DNA from: an uncultured bacterium
GTDB taxonomy: Bacteria > Actinomycetota > Coriobacteriia > Coriobacteriales > Eggerthellaceae
DNA length: 29,373 nt
NCBI GenBank assembly: GCA_905214325.1
Contig: CAJMLT010000017.1
Coordinates: 1 to 29,373, forward strand
Direction of reading: 5' to 3'
Below, one piece after another: positions 22,848 to 29,373 of the stretch (positions are counted from its first letter, which is position 1; every line of letters begins with the position of its first letter). The position numbers were made by a program, and so were the translations under genes. The notes below the pieces were generated by a model. It had not been told where the DNA came from. It saw only the letters and a program-made list of their open reading frames with translations, and did not search any database.

Positions 22848-24155
22848 GTGTTTTACCAGCCAGAAATTGAAACAATGCCTCGAGAGCAACTCGAGCAACT
22901 GCAACTCGATCGACTCAAAGAATTGGTCAAGCGCGTTTATGACCGCATTCCGTTCTATAAGAAATCCTTCGACGAAGCCGGCGTGTCCGTCGATGACATC
23001 CAATCACTCGAAGATCTGCAGAAGTTTCCCTTTACGGTGAAACAGGATCTGCGTGATGCGTATCCTTTCAACATGTTTGCGGTAGACAAAAGCGAAGTCA
23101 CCCGTATTCACTGCTCTTCGGGCACTACGGGTACCGCTACGGTCGTCGGTTACACCGAAAACGATCTGAATAATTGGGGCGATTGTTTCGCTCGTTTTCT
23201 CTATGCCGCCGGATGCGGTCGTGAAGGAACGGTCCAGATCGCCTACGGTTACGGTTTGTTCACCGGGGGCCTCGGTGCCCACCAGGGTGGTGAACGCGGT
23301 GGTTGTACGGTGCTGCCCACCTCTACCGGCAATACCAAACGTCAGGTACGCCTCATGCACGATTTCGGGGTGAATGCGCTGTGCTGCACGCCCTCCTACG
23401 CACTCAACATCGCCGACGTAGCTATCGAAGAAGGCTACGATCCCGCTAATGACTTTGCCATTTCCGCAGGTATCCTAGGTGCCGAACCTTATTCTGAGGG
23501 GATGCGTCAGGAAATCGAGAAGAAGCTCGGTATCCAGGTCTTCGATATCTATGGTCTCTCCGAGGTCATGGGGCCCGGCGTTGCTTGCGAATGCGAAAAG
23601 CAGAACGGTTTGCATGTTTGTGAAGACCAGTTCATCATCGAAATTCTCGATCCCAAAACCCTCAAGCCCGTTCCGGATGGAGAATGGGGTGAAGTTGTGT
23701 TCACCACGCTCGTCAAGGAATGCTCTCCGCTCATCCGTTATCGAACCCGCGACATTTCCCGTATCGTCACGGGAACCTGTGAGTGCGGTCGCACCTTCCG
23801 CCGCATGGATCGCATAGCCGGTCGTACCGATGACATGCTGATCATCCGTGGCGTCAACGTGTTCCCTTCGCAGATCGAAGAGGAAATCCTCACGTTCCCC
23901 GAGATCACGGCTCAGTATCAGCTCATCCTCACCACCAAGGGCACACTCGACCATGTACAGCTTTTGGTTGAAACCGTTCCCGAATTCCCCTTCGACGAGG
24001 TTCGCCGCCTCGAAAGGTTGAAGAAGGATCTCGAAAAAGCTTTGAAGGAAAACCTACAGGTTGCCGTAGAGGTGAAGATCGTCGAACCTAAAACGATCGA
24101 GCGAAGCGAAGGTAAAGCGAAGCGTATTGTCGATATGAGAGAGGGGCTTCACTAA
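22848..24155 (+). CDS. paaK: Phenylacetate-CoA ligase family enzyme (first copy)
   Basis: 435 residues, AMP-forming adenylating enzyme of the PaaK family. The N-terminus FYQPEIETMPREQLEQLQLDRLK is family-typical; P-loop SSGTTGTATVVGYT (90-103); DIYGLSEVMGPG binds the adenylate; YRTRDIS and GRTDDMLIIRGVNVFPSQIEE mark the hinge; the catalytic Lys is in EGKAKRIVD near the end. It links aryl-acetates such as phenylacetate or indoleacetate to CoA. Start GTG 22848, with GGAAAGGAG nine bases upstream, fits the family; a longer frame from 22764 overlaps the VanW gene and is rejected. One base overlap with the ACT gene after it. Confidence 0.93.
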   Translation: MFYQPEIETMPREQLEQLQLDRLKELVKRVYDRIPFYKKSFDEAGVSVDDIQSLEDLQKFPFTVKQDLRDAYPFNMFAVDKSEVTRIHCSSGTTGTATVVGYTENDLNNWGDCFARFLYAAGCGREGTVQIAYGYGLFTGGLGAHQGGERGGCTVLPTSTGNTKRQVRLMHDFGVNALCCTPSYALNIADVAIEEGYDPANDFAISAGILGAEPYSEGMRQEIEKKLGIQVFDIYGLSEVMGPGVACECEKQNGLHVCEDQFIIEILDPKTLKPVPDGEWGEVVFTTLVKECSPLIRYRTRDISRIVTGTCECGRTFRRMDRIAGRTDDMLIIRGVNVFPSQIEEEILTFPEITAQYQLILTTKGTLDHVQLLVETVPEFPFDEVRRLERLKKDLEKALKENLQVAVEVKIVEPKTIERSEGKAKRIVDMREGLH

Positions 24156-24577
24156 TGATTTCTCAACTCACGGTATTTCTCGAAAACGAAGAAGGTCGTC
24201 TGGCGAGCGCTGTGCGTACCATAGCCGATGCCGATATCAATATGCAGGCATTGTTTTTGGCGGATACCGCCGACTTCGGTATCCTGCGCATTTTCTGCGA
24301 TACACCCCACAAGGCTTGCGATGCCTTGACGCAGGCCGGTTATCGCGCGAAGCTCATCGATGTTGTTGCGGTGAAAGTACCGAACAAGCCGGGTGAGCTC
24401 GCCAATCTGATGGACTACCTCAACGACAACAACGTCAATGTCGAGTATGCCCATTGTTTCATATTGGGCGAAAACGCCATCGATGTTTTGAAGGTCAGCG
24501 ACTCCTCACTCGATGTGAAGCTTTCCGCTGCAGGTTTTGATGTTGCCAAACCGGAAGATATCTATGCACTCGACTAG
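24155..24577 (+). CDS. Tandem ACT-domain protein (first copy)
   Basis: 140 residues containing two ACT domains: residues 1-65 (QLTVFLENEEGRLASAVRTIADADINMQALFLADT) and 70-140 (AVKVPNKPGELANLMDYLNDNNVNVEYAHCF). ACT domains bind amino acids; free-standing tandem forms next to paaK and ior genes are thought to sense aromatic amino acids, but no activity is proven. ATG 24155 overlaps the paaK stop (TAATG), so it is made together with the ligase. Paralogue of the gene at 28843 in the same operon. Confidence 0.9.
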   Translation: MISQLTVFLENEEGRLASAVRTIADADINMQALFLADTADFGILRIFCDTPHKACDALTQAGYRAKLIDVVAVKVPNKPGELANLMDYLNDNNVNVEYAHCFILGENAIDVLKVSDSSLDVKLSAAGFDVAKPEDIYALD

Positions 24578-26009
24578 TACTCGTTTCATCGAATCTTCTA
24601 CAAACAGATACGCAGGCGTTCTCGCTTGCGTATTTGCATTTATCCTTTCTTTGTCATTGTTGCCCGGCATCGCTTTCGGTGATGTTCGAAATTCCGATGT
24701 CATCAGGGGAAATACCATCGCGTCTCAGGGGTATACCGTTGCGGACTGTCCCAACATCACCGCCGAATATGCCTATGTGGTATCCGAAGATGGAACCGTT
24801 TATTTCGAACGTGGTGCCGACACGCAGACCAAGATAGCCTCCATCACTAAAGTTATGACGGCGCTTGTTGCCCTTGATTACGGTGATCTCAAGAATACGA
24901 AGATCACCGTCAGTGCGGCTGCGGCAGCCATCGGTGAGTCATCGGCCACCTTGATCGAAGGCGACACCCTTGATCTGGAAACCGCTCTCAAAGCATTGAT
25001 GATCTGTTCGGGCAACGATGCCGCCCAAGCTATCGCCGAATCCATGGGTCCAACCATCCTTGAACAGATCAAGGCGGATGACTCCATTGCCGAAGAGGAT
25101 CGGCCTTCCAACGGCTACGATGCTTTCATCTGGGCCATGAACAAGAAGGCATCCGAATTGGGTATGGTCGATTCGCATTTCGCCAACCCACACGGTCTTG
25201 ATTTCGGCCAGTATCAAGGTGACATGTACAGCAGTGCCCATGATGTATCCCGCATGTGTGCGGAAGCCATGAAAAACGACACGTTCCGCTCCATTGTCTC
25301 CACCGATAAAGCCACCATTCAAGTCACCCGTTCCGGCGCATCTGCCGATATCGTTCTCGAATCCACCGATACGCTTCTCAATACCTACAATGGGGCTTGT
25401 GGCATCAAAACCGGTTACACCGAACAGGCCGGAGCCTGTTTTGCCGGCGCCTGTGAACGTGATGGTGAAATGCTTTATGCAATAGTTCTCAAGTCTTCCA
25501 CCGAAGCGCAGCGCTTCGTAGACGTTCAGGCACTCTATGACTGGGTTTACAACCACACCATCGATTATTCCCTGGTCCATAGCCCCCAGACCACTTCCTA
25601 TGAAAGCGATGGGCAAACCCATACCGTGCCCGTCGTCGCCGAAGTGAGCAATAAAGCTTGGATCGACAAGACCTTCAAAGCCACTCTTTCCGACCCTCAG
25701 GCTGCCGTGCGCATCTTCACGCTCGAAGGAAATGTGAGTCAGCAGATGGAATTCGACGATGTCTCCTCCGATGTCCATGTCGGTCAGAAAGTCGGTCAGG
25801 TGAAATTCCTGCAGAACAACGAGGTTATAGCGACTGCCGATATCGTGGCCGCTGAGGAAAGTGCCGGTCCCAACTTCTTCGAAGGAGTGGGAATATGGTG
25901 GGATCGTTTGTTCAGAGGATTCTCCGGTGAACCCACTGAGGCTGAAAATGTTATCGTGAATACCACACCGCTCGTATACGGGAGCAATGCTTCCCTTAAA
26001 GCAAGCTGA
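24564..26009 (+). CDS. dacA: D-alanyl-D-alanine carboxypeptidase, PBP5 type (peptidase S11)
   Basis: 481 residues. Signal peptide: hydrophobic VLACVFAFILSLSLLPGIAFG (19-39) with a likely cut after AFG. Active-site motifs are SITK (Ser-93, Lys-96), SGN (149-151) and KTG (282-284). A C-terminal beta domain follows, and FFEGVGIWWDRLFRGF near the end is an amphipathic helix suited to membrane anchoring, as in PBP5. It trims the terminal D-Ala of peptidoglycan pentapeptides outside the membrane. ATG 24564 has GGAAGA upstream and overlaps the ACT gene end by 14 bases; ATG 24540 is the alternative. Its place inside a catabolic gene row is unusual. Confidence 0.92.
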   Translation: MHSTSTRFIESSTNRYAGVLACVFAFILSLSLLPGIAFGDVRNSDVIRGNTIASQGYTVADCPNITAEYAYVVSEDGTVYFERGADTQTKIASITKVMTALVALDYGDLKNTKITVSAAAAAIGESSATLIEGDTLDLETALKALMICSGNDAAQAIAESMGPTILEQIKADDSIAEEDRPSNGYDAFIWAMNKKASELGMVDSHFANPHGLDFGQYQGDMYSSAHDVSRMCAEAMKNDTFRSIVSTDKATIQVTRSGASADIVLESTDTLLNTYNGACGIKTGYTEQAGACFAGACERDGEMLYAIVLKSSTEAQRFVDVQALYDWVYNHTIDYSLVHSPQTTSYESDGQTHTVPVVAEVSNKAWIDKTFKATLSDPQAAVRIFTLEGNVSQQMEFDDVSSDVHVGQKVGQVKFLQNNEVIATADIVAAEESAGPNFFEGVGIWWDRLFRGFSGEPTEAENVIVNTTPLVYGSNASLKAS

Positions 26010-26036
26010 GTAATGTAAGAGAAACGAGGGTTCGTT

Positions 26037-26471
26037 ATGGCCATCTGTCCTGTATGTAAACACGAAACCGATACCCAGGTTGCCGCATGTCCCGCATGCG
26101 GGTACCGCTTCCATGATTCGACGCAGGAATTCGAGATGATTCCGGTTGAAGGTCTGACCGCCGAGAACAAGACAACTGCTTCGGCGGTGCCTACCCTGAC
26201 GATCAAATACGGTCGACAGGAAGGGCTCGTCTATCGCCTCGATGCGGATAGCGCCACCATCGGCAGATCGCCGAAATGTGCAGTCTTCCTGAATGATATG
26301 ACGGTATCGCGCGATCATGCTCTCATCGAAAAGGTGGATGGCGTCTGGACCATTCGGGATGCCGCTTCGTTCAACGGAGTGTGGGTCAATAATAAAAACA
26401 TCGATCATGCCGTCCTTCGCGATGGTGACATTATTCAGATCGGTTGTTTCATCCTTAAATTCTCCGAATAG
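26037..26471 (+). CDS. Zinc-ribbon FHA-domain protein
   Basis: 144 residues. An N-terminal zinc ribbon (Cys-4, Cys-7, Cys-18, Cys-21) is followed by a linker and an FHA domain (about 53-144) with the phosphothreonine-binding residues IGRSP (75-79), SRDH (91-94) and FNGVWVN (112-118). FHA domains read Ser/Thr-kinase signals; no kinase or phosphatase is in the window, so the partner is unknown. GAGGG lies six bases before ATG 26037. Between dacA and iorA in one direction, probably in the same transcript. Confidence 0.92.
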   Translation: MAICPVCKHETDTQVAACPACGYRFHDSTQEFEMIPVEGLTAENKTTASAVPTLTIKYGRQEGLVYRLDADSATIGRSPKCAVFLNDMTVSRDHALIEKVDGVWTIRDAASFNGVWVNNKNIDHAVLRDGDIIQIGCFILKFSE

Positions 26472-26507
26472 ACAACCCTGTATCCGCGTACGAGAAAAGG
26501 ACGGTCA

Positions 26508-28247
26508 ATGAAACTTCTTTCGGGAAACGAAGCTATCGCTCGGGGAGCCTGGGAGGCGGGGTGCCATATCGGTGCTGCTTATCCGGGGACTCCTTCCACG
26601 GAAACCATGGAATCGTTTGCTAAACTGCCTGATGTCTATGCAGAATGGTGCCCCAACGAGAAAGTGGCCCTTGAAGTGGGTATGGGAGCGAGTGCCGCCG
26701 GTGCCCGTGTCTTGGTCACCATGAAGCACGTCGGTGTCAACGTCTGCGCTGACCCTCTGTTTACGGCGGCTTATACGGGTGTCAATGGAGGATTGGTTCT
26801 TCTCGCTGCCGACGATCCGGGTATGTTCTCTTCGCAAAACGAACAGGATTCCCGTTACTATGCCATGGCGTCACTGCTGCCGATGTTGGAGCCCGCTGAT
26901 TCATCCGAAGCACTGCACTTTACCAAAAGCGCCTACGAGCTTTCAGAGGCTTTCGATACGCCTTTCATGATACGTTCTACGGTGCGTATCTCCCATACCA
27001 AGACTCCGGTCGAGGTAGGGGATCGTCATGCGGTGGAAAAGAAACCCTATGAATCAAATTGCGCGAAATGGGTTATGATGCCCGCTTTCGCCAAGCCGCG
27101 CCGCAAAGTGTTGGTCAAACGCCTCGAAGCTCTGAGAGCATGGGTTGAGACCTGCGAGTTCAATAAGGTTGAAATGACGGATTCCGAAATCGGCATAATA
27201 TGTGCTGGAGCGGTATATCAGCAGGTCAAAGAAGCTGTCCCCGACGCATCGGTATTCAAGCTCGGTGTTACGTGGCCTATGCCGACTCAGGCTCTACGTG
27301 CTTTCGCCGAAAAGAAGGGTGCGGTGTATGTCGTGGAAGAGGCATCCACCTATCTTTCCGATGCGGTCAAGTCCTGCGGCATCGTCTTGGATGACTTCGT
27401 GCGGCCTCTGCCTCCCGATGGGGAAGTGCACCCCGCCGACATCAGGGCATCCTTGGGTCTTTCTCTTCCCGACCATCGCTCCACACCTGAAGACGTTCCC
27501 GGCAGACCTCCGGCACTGTGCCCCGGTTGTCCCCATCGTCTCGTATTCAAAGAGCTTTCACGTTTGAAGGCGATCGTCACCGGCGATATCGGTTGCTACA
27601 CGTTGGGTGCCCTTCCGCCGTTGAACGGCATTGATACATGTCTTGATATGGGTGCATCTGTTTCGATGGCCCATGGCTTCGAACTGGCCTTTTCCGATAC
27701 CGATCATCGCCCTGTCGTGGCGGTTATCGGAGACTCGACTTTTGCGCATTCGGGTTTTTCATCTTTGATGAATACGGTCTACAACAAGGGTGCCGGCACG
27801 GTCTGCATCCTGGATAACCGTACTACGGCCATGACTGGGCAACAGGGCAACCCCTTCAACGGGATAACGTTGCAAAACAGGGAAAGCAACGAACTCAATC
27901 TGCCGGCGCTTCTGGAAGCATTAGGTGTCGATAGGGTGAGTACGGTTGATCCCTTCGACATGAAGGCGGTACGATCGGCGCTCAAACAGGCTACCTCTCG
28001 CGATGAACTTGATGTCATCATCTTCCAAGGTCCTTGCGTTCTTCTGGATAAAACCCCTAAACCCACCTTTGTCGTCAACGAGAACTGCACCGCATGCGGT
28101 ATTTGTAAGACGCTGGGTTGCCCGGCCATCTCATCCGATCCCGAAACGGGGATATCCTCGATCGATCAGGATCTCTGCATCGGCTGCAATCAATGTGCTC
28201 AATACTGTAATTTCGAAGCTATCGAGCTTCGTGAAGGAGGTCGATAG
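26508..28247 (+). CDS. iorA: Indolepyruvate:ferredoxin oxidoreductase alpha subunit
   Basis: 579 residues. The N-terminal part has GAAYPGTPSTE (22-32) and NEKVALEVGMGAS (50-62), typical of the Pyr-binding domain of 2-oxoacid:ferredoxin oxidoreductases. The PP domain contains CPGCPHR, GDIGCYTLG and GDSTFAHSGF for thiamine diphosphate and Mg. Two C-terminal [4Fe-4S] clusters: Cys-527, 530, 533, 538 and Cys-557, 560, 563, 567. Oxidises aryl-pyruvates (from Trp, Phe, Tyr) to aryl-acetyl-CoA with reduction of ferredoxin; the enzyme is oxygen-sensitive. Start ATG 26508 with AAAAGGA upstream; iorB follows directly. Confidence 0.96.
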   Translation: MKLLSGNEAIARGAWEAGCHIGAAYPGTPSTETMESFAKLPDVYAEWCPNEKVALEVGMGASAAGARVLVTMKHVGVNVCADPLFTAAYTGVNGGLVLLAADDPGMFSSQNEQDSRYYAMASLLPMLEPADSSEALHFTKSAYELSEAFDTPFMIRSTVRISHTKTPVEVGDRHAVEKKPYESNCAKWVMMPAFAKPRRKVLVKRLEALRAWVETCEFNKVEMTDSEIGIICAGAVYQQVKEAVPDASVFKLGVTWPMPTQALRAFAEKKGAVYVVEEASTYLSDAVKSCGIVLDDFVRPLPPDGEVHPADIRASLGLSLPDHRSTPEDVPGRPPALCPGCPHRLVFKELSRLKAIVTGDIGCYTLGALPPLNGIDTCLDMGASVSMAHGFELAFSDTDHRPVVAVIGDSTFAHSGFSSLMNTVYNKGAGTVCILDNRTTAMTGQQGNPFNGITLQNRESNELNLPALLEALGVDRVSTVDPFDMKAVRSALKQATSRDELDVIIFQGPCVLLDKTPKPTFVVNENCTACGICKTLGCPAISSDPETGISSIDQDLCIGCNQCAQYCNFEAIELREGGR

Positions 28248-28249
28248 AC

Positions 28250-28843
28250 GTGGCGGATACAATGCAGGTTTTCACTATTCTACTGTGTGGAGTCGGTGGT
28301 CAGGGCACCATCACCGCCGCCGATCTGCTGGCCCGTGTGGCTACCGCTGCGGGCAAGGATTGTAAGGTCTCCGAAATCCACGGTATGGCACAACGTGGCG
28401 GTGCGGTTACCACGGTCGTCCGCTTCGGTGACAAGGTGTCGTCTATGGTGTGTGACGAAGGAACCGCCGACAATATCGTCTCCTTCGAAATCACCGAAGC
28501 ACTCCGCAACCTCGCCTTTCTCAAGCGGGAGGGCGTACTGGTTGTAAACGATGAAGCTATAAAGCCGCTTCCCGTCCTAACCGGTAGGGACTCCATGCCT
28601 CTGCGTGCACGTGAGCGCTTGGAAGCGGAAGGAGCCACGCTCATTCCGGCGGGAGACATCGCGCGGAGGGCAGGTACCGCCAAGTGTGCCAATGTGGTGC
28701 TTCTGGGCGCGCTCGCTCCCACGTTGCCCTTCGATCTTTCCCTATGGGAAGAGGTCATTCGTCAAAACGTTCCACCTAAAACCATCGATACCAATATCGC
28801 AGCCTTCAGAGAAGGCGCAGCCTACACGCAGAGGAGGGCGTAA
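28250..28843 (+). CDS. iorB: Indolepyruvate:ferredoxin oxidoreductase beta subunit
   Basis: 197 residues, gamma-type domain of 2-oxoacid oxidoreductases. GVGGQGTITAADLLA (14-28) is the family CoA-binding glycine motif, and EIHGMAQRGGAVTTVVRFG (42-60) the second signature. It completes IorA; together they are the two-subunit enzyme. GTG 28250 is chosen because GAAGGAGG lies nine bases upstream; ATG 28262 is possible. Its stop overlaps the ACT gene start (TAATG). Confidence 0.95.
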   Translation: MADTMQVFTILLCGVGGQGTITAADLLARVATAAGKDCKVSEIHGMAQRGGAVTTVVRFGDKVSSMVCDEGTADNIVSFEITEALRNLAFLKREGVLVVNDEAIKPLPVLTGRDSMPLRARERLEAEGATLIPAGDIARRAGTAKCANVVLLGALAPTLPFDLSLWEEVIRQNVPPKTIDTNIAAFREGAAYTQRRA

Positions 28844-29256
28844 TGGGAGTTCAACAGATCAGTGTTTTCATTCAAAGCCGACCGGGCCACTTGAAGCGTA
28901 TTCTGGATTCTTTCGTGGAATACGGAGTAAATCTCCGTGGCTACAGTTGCTCGGATACGGGTGATTACGGTATCGCCCGTTTCATCGTGGATGATCCCGA
29001 TCGTGCGCTCGTCGCTCTTGAAAACGAAGGAGCCGCAGCCACGCTCACCGAAGTGCTTTGCCTGAAGCTCAACGACGAACCGGGTGAGCTTGCCCGTGTT
29101 TTCGGAGTTATCGCTTCGCTTGATATGAACGTGAAGTATAGTTATTCGCTTATTTCCACCTATATCGCGCTCAGGGTAGATGACGTGGAGAAGGCTGAAA
29201 AAGCTCTTGCTAATCAACCCGTCGAACTTATTTCCCAAGGCTTCTTGGAAGCGTAA
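28843..29256 (+). CDS. Tandem ACT-domain protein (second copy)
   Basis: 137 residues and two ACT domains (ISVFIQSRPGHLKRILDSFVEYGVNLRGYS, then LCLKLNDEPGELARVFGVIASLDMNVKYSYS). It has the same two-domain plan and length as the gene at 24155 but differs clearly in sequence, so the duplication is old. GAGGAGGG precedes ATG 28843, which overlaps the iorB stop. It lies between iorB and a second paaK, which suggests sensing of the aromatic substrates or products of this pathway (inference). Confidence 0.9.
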   Translation: MGVQQISVFIQSRPGHLKRILDSFVEYGVNLRGYSCSDTGDYGIARFIVDDPDRALVALENEGAAATLTEVLCLKLNDEPGELARVFGVIASLDMNVKYSYSLISTYIALRVDDVEKAEKALANQPVELISQGFLEA

Positions 29257-29284
29257 ACATTTCTTTGAACAGGTAAAACATATT

Positions 29285-29373
29285 ATGACAACTTCAACGA
29301 CAGCACCTATCTACCACCCCGAAATCGAAACCTCCTCCCGCGAGGAGGTCCGCTCTCTCCACTTGGAAAAGCT
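29285..29373 (+). CDS. paaK: Second phenylacetate-CoA ligase, cut by the window edge
   Basis: Only the first 29 codons are inside the window. After a short Thr/Ser lead, YHPEIETSSREEVRSLHLEK matches the N-terminus of the first ligase (YQPEIETMPREQLEQLQLDR), so this is a paralogue. It starts 28 bases after the ACT gene with a weak CAGG site. Completeness and activity cannot be judged. Confidence 0.85.
   Translation, partial: MTTSTTAPIYHPEIETSSREEVRSLHLEK

Noticed and set aside
24939..26408. 489-codon open frame antisense to dacA and the FHA gene
   Set aside because: It runs opposite two genes with intact catalytic or binding motifs and has no ribosome-binding site or recognisable domain.

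Overview
The window most likely comes from an anaerobic actinobacterium of the class Coriobacteriia (Eggerthellales-like). Three things suggest this: a six-subunit Ech-type [NiFe]-hydrogenase operon, clustered 2-oxoacid:ferredoxin oxidoreductase and phenylacetate-CoA ligase genes with tandem-ACT partners, and a VanW/peptidoglycan-binding protein beside pgsA. By eye the base composition is near 50% G+C, which would fit a Cryptobacterium-like organism. The genus is a guess; the class-level call is an inference from gene content.

Layout. 1-1104 is AT-richer and looks like the eroded edge of a prophage: an LSm-fold protein, the C-terminal part of an ADP-ribosyltransferase domain and a small zinc-ribbon protein, all on the minus strand and closed by a terminator. 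1335-3884 (minus) is a UvrA paralogue without the UvrB-binding domain. Divergent from it is a guanidine exporter gene (gdx/sugE) preceded by a guanidine-III (ykkC-III) riboswitch. 4602-5432 (minus) is an SDR oxidoreductase whose promoter is bracketed by a perfect 11-bp inverted repeat, followed by a membrane-anchored diguanylate cyclase (5633-6763, minus). 7141-10688 (plus) holds a small unknown gene, a MarR regulator translationally coupled to a MATE efflux pump with palindromic operators in the promoter, and an Fsr-type MFS exporter. Then come cspA and a compact OLD-family ATPase/TOPRIM protein (both minus), and a walJ/yycJ-like MBL hydrolase coupled to an unknown gene (plus).

From 14363 to the right edge everything is on the plus strand: echABCDEF (energy-converting hydrogenase), pgsA coupled to a VanW-domain cell-envelope protein, then paaK-ACT-dacA-FHA-iorA-iorB-ACT-paaK (the last cut by the window edge).

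How the genes may work together (inference): IorAB oxidises aryl-pyruvates to aryl-acetyl-CoA and reduces ferredoxin. PaaK-type ligases interconvert the aryl-acetyl-CoA and the free acid. Ech can reoxidise ferredoxin by making H2 while moving ions across the membrane. That would make the right half a fermentative amino-acid energy module, while the left half is a set of efflux, stress and defence genes.
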